Assembly: GCA_964019415.1 (NCBI GenBank)
Contig: OZ025884.1
Location: 783,501 to 847,500, forward strand
DNA from: Ianthella basta
Lineage: Eukaryota > Porifera > Demospongiae > Verongiida > Ianthellidae
Reading direction: 5' to 3'
DNA: 64,000 nucleotides
Of the stretch, positions 22,936 to 42,000 are shown in pieces (the first letter of the stretch is position 1; the number at the start of each line of letters is the position of its first letter). Under the pieces are notes generated by a model that saw only the letters and a list, made by a program, of their open reading frames with translations, searched no databases and was not told where the DNA came from. Both the position numbers and the translations under genes were made by a program.

Positions 22936-23110
22936 CATTGGTTAACTGTTGGTTACAATTCCTGTATTATATGCAATACACAGTTATGCAAATTATATAA
23001 ACTACAAAGGTAGTGAGTTGTGCAATCTAAGTTTCTATGCACCCTGATTGATGTGCTATAGGCCTCAAACTTATAGAGTGGCCAAAAACAAACCTCTTAA
23101 AGGGGGCCAG

Positions 23111-25922
23111 TCACAGAGGGGCCCTTTTGGGGGGAGGAGGAGGCAGCCAGCCAGGCGATCTCTTCCCACCTGCAAACCAAGGTGGGGGAGGGGGCCTGCG
23201 CTCAAAACCCCTTGGGGGATGGCCTCTGTGGACATCCATCGGTGGTGATCTTCGCATGGGTGGGTGCGGGTGGCCATAAGAGGGGGGAGGGGAGCGTCCT
23301 GGAGGAGGGGCTGGGCGCCAATGTGGCTGTTCCCGGCCCCAGTGGGGCCTGTCACCCGGGGGGAGTGGGTGGGGGTGCCAGTTGGGAGGTAACGTGTCCT
23401 CGCTGTAGTCCTCGGGATGTGACTGGACTGGGTGCCAGCTCGGAGGAGGGGTGCGTCTGGAGAACTCATGATGCCTGTAATCCTGAGGATTGATTTCAAC
23501 ACCCTCTCCCCCTTCACCCTCATAAGACTGTTGTTCTGTCTCAGGAGGATCATGGGAGTCATATCCAGCTTCCTCGGAGTAGTTCCACCCAGTGTCATCT
23601 TCTCCATTATACTCGGCCTGATTCATGACGGCACCTTCATGGTGTGAGGCTTGCCAGTGGTGCTCGCGAGGACTGTTCTCCGGAGGGTCCTGCATCATTG
23701 CCATCCTGTCTGGTAATTCCTGTGACATGTCATCTGGTTCAAACGCCTCCTCACTCCACTCTGCACCACGGTCGTATGGCTTCTCAAGACCCGGATCCAC
23801 TTGCGAAGGACTCCTCGCTGGCCATTCCTCCTGACTGCCACTACGGTGGGGAATACCGGGGGGTACCCTTCCATCTGCCGGGAACTCCCGATTTGAAGTG
23901 TAGGGCTGATTGAACTCTTCATCTCTGCCTCTGTTGAAAGGGTGAGGTGGAACAAGAGAGTGTGGGCTGCCTGGCCTTCCAGTGCACTCTGGAGGAGGTC
24001 TGGCCCGTAGCCACTGATCTGGTCTCGCGGGGCGCTCCCTGTACGGCAGAGGGTGCGGGGGCCTATCCATCCAAGGTCGTCCCCTTGGTGGGAGTGGTCC
24101 TTCCTCGGGAGGGAATGAATGACGAGGGCGTCCATGAGGTGAGAATGGGGGAGGGGGGCTGCGGTCCCAATCCCAGGGTCTTCCCCTTGGGGGAGGCCCT
24201 CTCTCATGAAACGGAGGAGGTGCATGTGGAGGGATATCATCATAGGATGGCCTGCGATGACCTGTTGGTCTATGGCTTGGAGACAGTGGATGGTCTGATG
24301 GCTCTGTGTCGTGCATCATCTCTTCCTCTGCCTCTGCCTTCTTAATGTTGTCCCCATCTCGCTTCATCCAGAGTTCCAGGACCTTCTTCAGTGACTCCTG
24401 GGTGGACACAGTGTTCACAAGAGCGTTGCCCACCTTTAGTGTGATGTCGTCACTCTTTGGCTGCTCCTCAGTGCCGCTGCTTGCAGGTGGATGCGAGGAC
24501 GAGGTGAGATGAGGGGACTTTATCTGATGTACCCCAAGTAATGCTTTGAGTGCATTTGTATCAAAGGTTACTGCAGGTTTGGCTTGCTTCGATGCTACAG
24601 CTGTAGACGCTGTCTGCTCTGGTGGGCTGGCTCCTCTTCCTTCAGCAGTTGAGCCCTGTGGCATGGCTTGTTTCTGGTCCTTTTGGTTGTTGTCCTGAGG
24701 CTTCCACAGGTTACCACGGAACTCAGTCTGCTTCTTCAGTATGTTACTTACACGTTCATCCAGGGTTGCTGTCTTCTTCTCTGCCATTTCCTCCCCTTGC
24801 GTTGATGTAGGGTGCTCACTGTTAGCATGCTGTTGGCTCTTTGGTTGAAGGACTTCAGCCTTCGGTGGAAGAGGAGTTGGCGTGGGAGGAAATGGCATGG
24901 GTGGAGCTTGCATGGGATAGGCCTGCATAGGAGGGGCTTGCATGGGCGGGGCTTGCATGGGCGGGGCTTGCATGGGCGGAGCTTGCATGGGCGGAGCTTG
25001 CATGGGTGGACCGTGCATTGGTGGCACTTGCATGTGAGGAGCCTGCATTGGTGGCAATGGCATATGTGGTAGTTGGAATCCCATGGTTGGCAAGGACATT
25101 GGAAGGTGTGGAAGTGGGGATGCAAACAGCGAAGGAGGCTGCTGAGGTCCCATCATTGGAGAGACAGGGATGGGTGGCATGGCCGGGCTCAGAGTCTGCC
25201 CCATCGCAGATGGCTGGGAAGGAGCAAGTGAAGCAGGCTGAGAGGCCTGCTGAGCAGCTGTCCCCACATCCTTGTCTACCACAGGAGCAGTGGCAGAAAC
25301 CGTTGTAGTGTCATTGTCTTCTTCTTCACTGCTGTCTAGCTCCATGTCACCCACCTCTTTGATGTCAGACTTGGCCTGCGAGAGGTCTGTTGCTGCTGTG
25401 GAGTGTGCTCTCTGCAACTCGGACACCCTCCCTTCCAGTTGTTTGTGGATACTGTCGGCTTTCTTGGAGAGCTCCTCATAGTCCTTCGTTGTGAACAGAA
25501 GGAAAATTACAGTAGAAATCAATAGCACACACATACACACATACACATGCACACACCTTCAACAGCTGTCTACAGGCAGGTAGCCTCCTGGCGTTGGCAA
25601 GGCGGCAGTCAATGAGCAGTTCCACGAGGTCCACCCTCTTCTGTACATCGAGGACTAGTGAGTCACAGTAGTCATCAAGCTTGTGCGCAATGTGACGGAT
25701 CTCCTGCCCAAAACGACCTCCTTCGGATTTGTCTGCAGACAGAGAAGAAACAGGTTGCACGAGGTTGAGGGATTGTGTTGTGTCAATCAGATCATGCACA
25801 CCATACAGACACACACACACACAAACATGCATGCACACATGCACACAACACACACACAGACACACAGACTCACACAGACACACACACAGACACACAGACT
25901 CACACACACACAGACACACAGA

Positions 25923-25997
<75 letters not shown>

Positions 25998-27119
25998 TTG
26001 AGCCTGGTCAACACCGAGGGGTCTGTCACATCCACTTTGAGGTTCTGCACGTTGCTTGACCTGATGGCCAACTCGGACTCCAGCTTCTCCATTGCGGACA
26101 CCACACTCTCCAGAGCCTTGTACTGTACACACACACACACAACATGTTAAAAAAGTACGGTACTATAAACTACCATTGGGTGTATTGCTACACATTTGTA
26201 CACTTTAGTATTAATACATACACTACTAGAACTCCATACTGCGGTACTGATACATGGCTAAACATACACTTTAATACTGTTACATACACTACTGCAACTC
26301 GGTACTGCTATAATAGGCTTTACCGAAAAGCCTGGGTCCATTTGGCTATCTGTTGCCGTAGAGATGGTTGCCATAGTAGCACTTCCAGGTCCATCCTTCT
26401 CATTCATGGCAGTCGTCAGTTCGCTGATGAAGGACCCGCTGTAAACCTTCCTCTCCCTCCACACACGGATCATCCTCATCACATTAGGTCGAAGAGAGGT
26501 CGCCCTACAGTGGAAGAGGTGGGTACCACCACTTACAGCATACACAGTGGTCTCTGTTGAAAGTAGTTTAAGATAGGTGTAATGGACCGTTAGCTCCATG
26601 TTATGAACGGCTAGTGAATGGTTGGGTGTGGGAGAAAGTGTTGTCTTTCTATACAAAGGGCAGAAGAGTCTCATGGCACAGTGTATAACACATGCAAACT
26701 ATTGCCCAGAGCACATGACTAGTGGTGTCTTTCAAGGTACAGTGCCATGTTTATAGCCTCAAGAAGGGTTTATTTGGGAGCACGAAGGGTTCTGTACCCT
26801 TCAAACACAGCCTAGAGAGAACACTGCTTTCCTGCCTCCCGATGATGTCATCAAAAATGGAGGCAGTACAGGGGTCTGGGATAGGCACACCCTACTACAC
26901 ACTACCCCTCCCCATTCCCGCACCACCCACCTGACCAACTTGAACACCTCTTTCAGCGGTTCCCTGAACAACTCATGGAACACCTCAGCTCCTCTTCGCC
27001 GACCATTCTGTAACACGTCATTAGCAACATACAGCAACAGCAGCAGGTGGTCCAAGTCTGTCACTATTGGCAGGACAGAGAGGGGAGGGGAGGAGAGGGG
27101 AGGGGAGGGTGTAACAGTG

Positions 27120-27182
<63 letters not shown>

Positions 27183-27620
27183 TCCACACACACACACACA
27201 CACATCCACACACACACACACACACACACTCCAAGTAACACAATACGGTACTAAACAATGCCAAGCCAGCCACTGTCGGCATTAAAACTGCACGACGAGT
27301 GCTGATATCAGAAACACATTGCGTAGCAGTGCAATACATAAACATTACATAACAAAACAATGGTGGAATACGATCAATGCATAGCACCAGTAGCACTGAT
27401 GCCATCATCTTTAATATAATACTCTGAACAGCTGCCCTCAGCATGGAGTCAACAAACTTGACTCACACGAACTCTTTATATCTTCAAACCAAACGGACAC
27501 TGTAGTCGCAGCGTCCGACTTGTGGTGTATGATCCACAATGACAACGTCTCTATACTCTCTTGCGAGCCTGACAAACGAGAAAATTTATCCCTCAGCGCT
27601 TGTACACTATAAGAAGACAT
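23111..27620 (-). CDS. RPRD2: RPRD-type CID protein with long proline-rich tail (RPRD2-like)
   Basis: Exons 27467-27620, 26931-27063, 26324-26504, 25996-26122, 25557-25732 and 23111-25483 join in frame to 1,047 aa. Residues 1 to about 135 are a CTD-interacting domain: ALRDKFSRLSGSQESIETLS, SLWIIHH, LLLLYVANDVLQNGRRRGAE and MRMIRVWRERKVYSG match RPRD1B blocks. About 155-300 is the helical RPRD region. The last exon alone (2,373 bases) encodes 790 residues rich in Pro, Met, His and Arg, with an Asp/Glu patch (SSEEEDND) and MQAPP pentapeptide repeats. RPRD proteins bind phosphorylated RNA polymerase II CTD. The long tail favours RPRD2 over RPRD1. Introns 2-4 carry CA or GGGGA repeats. The ATG lies 134 bases downstream of the NARS1 stop on the same strand. 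Confidence 0.85.
24893..25030. repeat. 15-bp exonic repeat encoding MQAPP
   Basis: Plus-strand units GCTTGCATGGGCGGG recur about nine times in exon 6 of the RPRD2-like gene, giving Met-Gln-Ala-Pro-Pro pentapeptides at about residues 409-455, with Met-Gln-Val-Pro-Pro and Met-His-Gly-Pro-Pro variants at the upstream end. Confidence 0.9.
25805..25995. repeat. (CA)n / CAGACA microsatellite, RPRD2-like intron 4
   Basis: On the gene strand a pure (GT)n run begins exactly at the donor AAAG|GTGTGTG (25996/25995) and grades into TCTG-interrupted repeats. Confidence 0.95.
27069..27230. repeat. (GGGGA)n and (CA)n, RPRD2-like intron 1
   Basis: The GGGGA tract 27078-27112 is the polypyrimidine tract of the acceptor on the gene strand; the CA tract covers 27124-27230. 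Confidence 0.9.
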
Positions 27621-27754
27621 TTTTGTGCGCCTTCGTGCACGTGCTGCTCACGTGATACCTCGTACCCTACCTATGAATACAATCTGAATACAATGATGAA
27701 TTGTTCTATATACGAGAAAAAATCATTCTCTACATTTAATTCTCTAGTCCTTGT
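27621..27754 (-). promoter_or_regulatory. Spacer NARS1 stop to RPRD2-like start with two CACGTG boxes
   Basis: CACGTG occurs at 27638-27643 and again at 27649-27654, 11 bases apart (about one helical turn), starting 18 bases upstream of the RPRD2-like ATG. Confidence 0.5.
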
Positions 27755-32827
<5,073 letters not shown>

Positions 32828-33099
32828 GGCCCCTTCTCCTGCTCCGCAGAACGGTGTGCGAATCACGTGTGGAAGAAGCTCAAATACGCAATATTGTTCG
32901 ATACGAATATTATGCAATTTTCCCACAACATTACATCATAACTAAGTGACGATGACGCAATCACCCGTAGTAAATCCGGCCATTGATGAGAGATGATGAA
33001 AAAGGTGAATATACAGAGAAATGTATTAAATACACGCAGTCCATTAACCACACATACTAGGTACATTAGAATGGTGCGCTGAGGACACCCTCCTTCCTC
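32828..33099. promoter_or_regulatory. NARS1 promoter / IDH3A 3' region
   Basis: 272 bases between the NARS1 ATG and the IDH3A stop, both minus strand. CACGTG at 32864-32869; otherwise AT-rich sequence likely to include the IDH3A 3'UTR. Confidence 0.45.
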
Positions 33100-36000
33100 C
33101 TAGTCCTCTCCAAGATTCCTGATGATTTCTTTGGTGAACTCTGAGCAGGATGCATTACCACCGAGGTCTCCAGTCACATGCTAGTCACATGCACATCACA
33201 TGACAAGGGAGAGAAAAATGCAGAGAAAATCAAGAAGAAGAAAGGCCAGGAATACCTTACTTTTATACTTAAAACACATGTGTATGTAAATTCTGTGTAT
33301 TTCACACAAGAAAAACACTACAGTGAATTTTCACTGCTAAAGCATTGCTACATACAAACAATAGGATTTACTAACTTTGTACATGAGTAACATAGGAGAG
33401 GACACTATTAAATGGGTAGTGTCTAGGGGGACACTATTAAATGGGTAGTGTCTAGGGGGACACTATTAAATGGGTAGTGTCTAGGGGGACACTATTAAAT
33501 GGGTAGTGTCTAGGGGGACACTATTAAATGGGTAGTGTCCAGGGGGACACTATTAAATGGGTAGTGTCCTAGGGGGATACTATTAAATTGGTAGCATCTA
33601 GGGGGACACTATTAAATGGGTAGCGTCTAGGGGGACACTATTAAATGGGTAGTGTCCAGGGGGACACTATTAAATGGGTAGTGTCCTAGGGGGACACTAT
33701 TAAATTGGTAGCATCTAGGGGGACACTATTAAATGGGTAGCGTCTAGGGGGACACTATTAAATGGGTAGCGTCTAGGGGGACACTATTAAATGGTTAGTG
33801 TCTAGGGGGACACTATTAAATGGGTAGCATCTAGGGGGACACTATTAAATGGGTAGTGTCTAGGGGAACACTATTAAATGGGCAGTGTCTAGGGGGACAC
33901 TATTAAATGGGTAGCGTCTAGGGGGACACTATTAAATGGGTAGCGTCTAGGGGGACACTATTAAATGGGTAGCGTCTAAGGGGACACTATTAAATGGGTA
34001 GTGTCTAGGGGGACACTATTAAATGGGTAGTGTCCAGGGGGACACTATTAAATGGGTAGTGTCCTAGGGGGACACTATTAAATTGGTAGCATCTAGGGGG
34101 ACACTATTAAATGGGTAGTGTCTAGGGGGACAATATTAAATGGGTAGTGTCTAGGGGGACACTATTAATGGGTAGTGTCTAGGGGGACACTATTAAATGG
34201 GTAGTGTCTAGGGGGACACTATTAAATGGATAGCATCTAGGGGAACACTATTAAATGGGTAGTGTCTAGGGGGACACTATTAAATGGGTAGCGTCTAGGG
34301 GGACACTATTAAATGGGTAGCGTCTAGGGGGACACTATTAAATGGGTAGCATCTAGGGGGACACTATTAAATGGGTAGTGTCTAGGGGGACACTATTAAA
34401 TGGGTAGTGTCCTAGGGGGACACTATTAAATGGGTAGCATCCTAGGGGGACACTATTAAATGGGTAGTGTCTAGGGGGACACTATTAAATGGGTAGTGTC
34501 TAGGGGGACACTATTAAATGGGTAGTGTCTAGGGGGACACTATTAAATGGGTAGCGTCTAGGGGGACACTATTAATGGGTAGTGTCTAGGGGGACACTAT
34601 TAAATGGGTAGCATCTAGGGGGATACTATTAAATGGGTAGCATCTAGGGGGACACTATTAAATGGGTAGTGTCTAGGGGGACACTATTAAATGGGTAGTG
34701 TCCTAGGGGGACACTATTAAATGGGTAGTGTCTAGGGGGACACTATTAAATGGGTAGCATCTAGGGGGACACTATTAAATGGGTAGCATCTAGGGGGACA
34801 CTATTAAATGGGTAGTGTCTAGGGGGACACTATTAAATGGGTAGCGTCTAGGGGGACACTATTAAATGGGTAGCGTCTAGGGGGACACTATTAATGGGTA
34901 GTGTCCTAGGGGGACACTATTAAATGGGTAGCATCTAGGGGGACACTATTAAATGGGTAGCGTCTAGGGGGACACTATTAAATGGGTAGCGTCTAGGGGG
35001 ACACTATTAAATGGGTAGTGTCCTAGGGGGACACTATTAAATGGGTAGCATCTAGGGGGACACTATTAAATGGGTAGCGTCTAGGGGGACACTATTAAAT
35101 GGGTAGTGTCCTAGGGGGACACTATTAAATGGGTAGTGTCCTAGGGGGACACTATTAAATGGGTAGTGTCCTAGGGGGACACTATTAAATGGGTAGTGTC
35201 CTAGGGGGACACTATTAAATGGGTAGTGTCCTAGGTGGACACTATTAAATGGGTAGCGTCTAGGGGGACACTATTAAATGGGTAGTGTCCTAGGGGGACA
35301 CTATTAAATGGGTAGTGTCCTAGGGGGACACTATTAAATGGGTAGCGTCTAGGGGGACACTATTAAATGGGTAGCGTCTAGGGGGACACTATTAAATGGG
35401 TAGTGTCCTAGGGGGACACTATTAAATGGGTAGTGTCCTAGGGGGACACTATTAAATGGGTAGCGTCTAGGGGGACACTATTAAATGGGTAGCGTCTAGA
35501 GGGACACTATTAAATGGGTAGCGTCTAGGGGGACACTATTAAATGGGTAGTGTCCTAGGGGGACACTATTAAATGGGTAGTGTCTAGGGGGACACTATTA
35601 AAAGGGTAGTGTCCTAGGGGGACACTATTAAATGGGTAGTGTCTAGGAAAACACTATTAAATGGGTAACGTCTAGGGGGACACTATTAAATGGGTAGTGT
35701 CTAGGGGGACACTAATAATGGGTAGCGTCCTAGGGGGACACTATTTAATGGGTAGCGTCCTAGGGGGACACTATTAAATGGGTAGCGTCCTAGGGGGACA
35801 CTATTAAATGGGTATTAAATGGGTAGCGTCCTAGGGGGACACTATTAAATGGGTAGTGTCTAGGGGGACACTATTAAATGGGTAGCGTCTAAGGAGACAC
35901 TATTAAATGGGTAGTGTCTAGGGGAACACTATTAAATGGGTAGTGTCTAGGGGGACACTATTAAATGGGTAGTGTCTAGGGGGACACTATTAAATGGATA

Positions 36001-39000
36001 GTGTCTAGGGGGACACTATTAAATGGGTAGCGTCTAGGGGGACACTATTAAATGGGTAGTGTCTAGGGGGACACTATTAAATGGGTAGTGACTAGGGGGA
36101 CACTATTAAATGGGTAGTGTCTAGGGGGACACTATAAAATGGGCAGTGTCTAGGGGGACACTATTAAATGGGTAGTGTCTAGGGAGACACTATTAAATGG
36201 GTAGCATCTAGGGGGACACTATTAAATGGGTAGCGTCTAGGGGGACACTATTAAATGGGTAGCGTCCTAGGGGGACACTATTTAATGGGTAGCGTCCTAG
36301 GGGGACACTATTAAATGGGTAGTGTCTAGGGGGACACTATTAAATGGGTAGTGTCCTAGGGGGACACTATTAAATGGGTAGTGTCTAGGGGGACACTATT
36401 AAATGGGTAGTGTCCTAGGGGGACACTATTAAATGGGTAGTGTCCTAGGGGGACACTATTAAATGGATAGCGTCTAGGGGGACACTATTAAATGGGTAGT
36501 GTCCTAGGGGGACACTATTAAATGGGTAGTGTCTAGGGGGACACTATTAAATGGGTAGCGTCTAGGGGGACACTATTAAATGGGTAGTGTCTAGGGGGAC
36601 ACTATTAAATGGGTAGTGTCTAGGGGGACACTATTAAATAAGTAGCGTCTAGGGGGACACTATTAAATGGGTAGTGTCTAGGGGGACACTATTAAATGGG
36701 TAGTGTCTAGGGGGACACTATTAAATAAGTAGCGTCTAGGGAGACACTATTAAATGGGTAGCGTCTAGGGGGACACTATTAAATGGGTAGTGTCTAGGGG
36801 GACACTATTAAATGGGTAGCGTCTAGGGGGACACTATTAAATGGGTAGCGTCTAGGGGGACACTATTAAATGGGTAGTGTCCTAGGGGGACACTATTAAA
36901 TGGGTAGTGTCTAGGGGGACACTATTAAATGGGTAGCGTCTAGGGGGACACTATTAAATGGGTAGTGTCTAGGGGGACACTATTAAATGGGTAGCGTCTA
37001 GGGGGACACTATTAAATGGGTAGTGTCTAGGGGGACACTATTAAATGGGTAGTGTCCTAGGGGACACTATTAAATGGGTAGTGTCCTAGGGGGACACTAT
37101 TAAATGGGTAGTGTCCTAGGGGGACACTATTAAATGGGTAGTGTCTAAGGGGACACTATTAAATGGGTAGTGTCTAGGGGGACACTATTAAAAGGGTAGT
37201 GTCCTAGGGGGACACTATTAAATGGGTAGTGTCCTAGGGGGACACTATTAAATGGGTAGTGTCTAGGGGGACACTATTAAATGGGTAGTGTCTAGGGGGA
37301 CACTATTAAATGGGTAGTGTCCTAGGGGGACACTATTAAATGGGTAGTGTCCTAGGGGGACACTATTAAATGGGTAGTGTCTAGGGGGACACTATTAAAT
37401 GGGTAGTGTCTAGGGGGACACTATTAAATGGGTAGCGTCCTAGGGGGACACTATTAAATGGGTAGTGTCTAGGGGGACACTATTAAATGGGTAGCGTCTA
37501 GGGGGACACTATTAAATGGGTAGTGTCTAGGGGGACACAATTAAATGGGTAGTGTCTAGGGGGACACTATTAAATGGGTAGTGTCCTAGGGGGACACTAT
37601 TAAATGGGTAGTGTCTAGGGAGACACTATTAAATGGGTAGTGTCTAGGGGGACACTATTAAATGGGTAGCGTCTAGGGGGACACTATTAAATGGGTAGTG
37701 TCTAGGGGGACACTATAAAATGGGTAGTGTCCTAGGGGGACACTATTAAATAGGTAGTGTCCTAGGGGGACACTATTAAATGGGTAGCGTCTAGGGGGAC
37801 ACTATTAAATGGGTAGTGTCTAGGGGGACACTATTAAATGGGTAGCGTCTAGGGGGACACTATTAAATGGGTAGTGTCTAGGGGGACACTATTAAATGGG
37901 TAGTGTCTAGGGGGACACTATTAAATGGGTAGCGTCCTAGGGGGACACTATTAAATGGGTAGTGTCTAGGGGGACACTATTAAATGGGTAGCGTCTAGGG
38001 GGACACTATTAAATGGGTAGTGTCTAGGGGGACACTATTAAATGGGTAGTGTCTAGGGGGACACTATTAAATGGGTAGTGTCTAGGGGGACACTATTAAA
38101 TGGGTAGTGTCTAGGGGGACACTATTAAATGGGTAGTGTCTAGGGGGACACTATTAAATGGGTAGTGTCTAGGGGGACACTATTAAATGGGTAGCGTCCT
38201 AGGGGGACACTATTAAATGGGTAGTGTCTAGGGGGACACTATTAAATAAGTAGTGTCTAGGGGAACAGTATTAAATGGGTAGTGTCTAGGGGGACACTAT
38301 TAAATGGGTAGTGTCCTAGGGGGACACTATTAAATGGGTAGCGTCTAGGGGGACACTATTAAATGGGTAGTGTCTAGGGGGACACTATTAAATGGGTAGT
38401 GTCTAGGGGGACACTATTAAATGGGTAGTGTCTAGGGGGACACTATTAAATGGGCAGTGTCCTAGGGGGACACTATTAAATGGGTAGTGTCCTAGGGGGA
38501 CACTATTAAATGGGTAGCGTCCTAGGGGGACACTATTAAATGGGTAGCGTCCTAGGGGGACACTATTAAATGGGTAGTGTCTAGGGGGACACTATTAAAA
38601 GGGTAGCGTCCTAGGGGGACACTATTAAATGGATAGTGTCTAGGGGGACACTATTAAATGGATAGCGTCTAGGGGGACACTATTAAATGGGTAGTGTCTA
38701 GGGGGACACTATTAAATGGATAGCGTCTAGGGGGACACTATTAAATGGGTAGCGTCTAGGGGGACACTATTAAATGGGTAGCGTCTAGGGGGACACTATT
38801 AAATGGGTAGTGTCTAGGGGGACACTATTAAATGGGTAGCGTCTAGGGGGACACTATTAAATGGGTAGCGTCTAGGGGGACACTATTAAATGGGTAGCGT
38901 CTAGGGGGACACTATTAAATGGGTAGTGTCTAGGGGGACACTATTAAATGGGTAGTGTCCTAGGGGGACACCATTAAATGGGTAGCGTCTAGGGGGACAC

Positions 39001-42000
39001 TATTAAATGGGTAGCGTCTAGGGGGACACTATTAAATGGGTAGCATCTAGGGGGACACTATTAAATGGGTAGCATCTAGGGGGACACTATTAAATGGGTA
39101 GTGTCTAGGGGGACACTATTAAATGGGTAGCGTCTAGGGGGACACTATTAAATGGGTAGTGTCTAGGGGGACACTATTAAATGGGTAGCGTCTAGGGGGA
39201 CACTATTAAATGGGTAGCGTCTAGGGGGACACTATTAAATGGGTAGCATCTAGGGGGACACTATTAAATGGGTAGCGTCTAGGGGGACACTATTAAATGG
39301 GTAGTGTCTAGGGGGACACTATTAAATGGGTAGCGTCTAGGGGGACACTATTAAATGGGTAGCATCCTAGGGGGACACTATTAAATGGGTAGTGTCCTAA
39401 GGGGACACTATTAAATGGGTAGTGTCCTAAGGGGACACTATTAAATGGGTAGTGTCCTAGGGGGACACTATTAAATGGGTAGTGTCTAGGGGGACACTAT
39501 TAAATGGGTAGCGTCTAGGGGGACACTATTAAATGGGTAGCATCTAGGGGGACACTATTAAATGGGTAGCATCTAGGGGGACACTATTAAATGGGTAGTG
39601 TCTAGGGGGACACTATTAAATGGGTAGCGTCTAGGGGGACACTATTAAATGGGTAGTGTCTAGGGGGACACTATTAAATGGGTAGCGTCTAGGGGGACAC
39701 TATTAAATGGGTAGCGTCTAGGGGGACACTATTAAATGGGTAGCATCTAGGGGGACACTATTAAATGGGTAGCGTCTAGGGGGACACTATTAAATGGGTA
39801 GTGTCTAGGGGGACACTATTAAATGGGTAGCGTCTAGGGGGACACTATTAAATGGGTAGCATCCTAGGGGGACACTATTAAATGGGTAGTGTCCTAAGGG
39901 GACACTATTAAATGGGTAGTTTCCTTAGGGGGACACTATTAAATGGGTAGCGTCTAGGGGGACACTATTAAATGGGTAGTGTCTAGGGGGACACTATTAA
40001 ATGGGTAGCATCCTAGGGGGACACTATTAAATGGGTAGCGTCTAGGGGGACACTATTAAATGGGTAGCATCCTAGGGGGACACTATTAAATGGGTAGTGT
40101 CCTAGGGGGACACTATTAAATGGGTAGTGTCCTAGGGGGACACTATTAAATGGGTAGTGTCCTAGGGGGACACTATTAAATGGGTAGTGTCCTAGGGGGA
40201 CACTATTAAATGGGTAGCGTCTAGGGGGACAGTATTAAATGGGTAGTGTCCTAGGGGGACACTATTAAATGGGTAGTGTCCTAGGGGGACACTATTAAAT
40301 GGGTAGTGTCCTAGGGGGACACTATTAAATGGGTAGTGTCCTAGGGGGACACTATTAAATGGGTAGTGTCTAGGGGGACACTATTAAATGGGTAGCGTCT
40401 AGGGGGACACTATTAAATGGGTAGTGTCTAGGGGGACACTATTAAATGGGTAGCGTCTAGGGGGACACTATTAAATGGGTAGTGTCTAGGGGGACACTAT
40501 TAATGGGTAGCGTCCTAGGGGGACACTATTTAATGGGTAGCGTCCTAGGGGGACACTATTAAATGGGTAGTGTCTAGGGGGACACTATTAAATGGGTAGT
40601 GTCTAGGGGGACACTATTAAATGGGTAGTGTCTAGGAGGACACTATTAAATGGGTAGTGTCCTATGGGGACACTATTAAATGGGTAGTGTCCAAGGGGGA
40701 CACTATTAAATGGGTAGTGTCCTAGGGGGACACTATTAAATGGGTAGTGTCAAGGGGGACACTATTAAATGGGTAGCGTCTAGGGGGACACTATTAAATG
40801 GGTAGTGTCTAGGGGGACACTATTAAATGGGTAGCGTCTAGGGGGACACTATTAAATGGGTAGCGTCTAGGGGGACACTATTAAATGGGTAGTGTCCTAG
40901 GGGGACACTATTAAATGGGTAGCGTCTAGGGGGACACTATTAAATGGGTAGTGTCTAGGGGGACACTATTAAATGGGTAGTGTCCTAGGGGGACACTATT
41001 AAATGGGTAGTGTCTAGGGGGACACTATTAAATGGGTAGTGTCTAGGAGGACACTATTAAATGGGTAGTGTCTAGGGGGACACTATTAAATGGGTAGTGT
41101 CATAGGGGGACACTATTAAATTGGTAGCATCTAGGGAGACACTATTAAATGGGTAGCGTCTAGGGGGACACTATTAAATGGGTAGTGTCTAGGGGGACAC
41201 TATTAAATGGGTAGTGTCTAGGGGGACACTATTAAATGGGTAGTGTCCTAGGGGGACACCATTAAATGGGTAGCGTCTAGGGGGACACTATTAAATGGGT
41301 AGTGTCTAGGGGGACACTATTAAATGGGTAGTGTCTAGGGGGACACTATTAAAAGGGTAGTGTCTAGGGGGACAGTATTAAATGGGTAGTGTCTAGGGGG
41401 ACACTATAAAATGGGTAGTGTCCTAGGGGGACACTATTAAATGGGTAGTGTCTAGGGGGACACTATTAAATGGGTAGTGTCTAGGGGGACACTATTAAAT
41501 GGGTAGTGTCTAGGGGGACACTATTAAATGGGTAGCGTCTAGGGTGACACTATAAAATGGGTAGTGTCCTAGGGGGACACTATTAAATGGGTAGTGTCTA
41601 GGGGGACACTATTAAATGGGTAGTGTCTAGGGGGACACTATAAAATGGGTAGTGTCCTAGGGGGACACTATTAAATGGGTAGTGTCTAGGGGGACACTAT
41701 TAAATGGGTAGTGTCTAGGGGGACACTATTAAATGGGTAGTGTCTAGGGGGACACTATTAAATGGGTAGTGTCTAGGGGGACACTATTAAATGGGTAGCG
41801 TCTAGGGGGACACTATTAAATGGGTAGCGTCTAGGGGGACACTATTAAATGGGTAGTGTCTAGGGGGACACTATTAAATGGGCAGCGTCCTAGGGGGACA
41901 CTATTAAATGGGTAGTGTTTAGGGGGACATTATTAAATGGGTAGCGTCTAGGGGGACACTATTAAATGGGTAGTGTCTAGGGGGACACTATTAAAAGGGT

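Noticed and set aside
33178-33390. Plus-strand 70-codon open frame at the left edge of the array
   Set aside because: Low-complexity, no similarity, and it lies antisense within the IDH3A intron.
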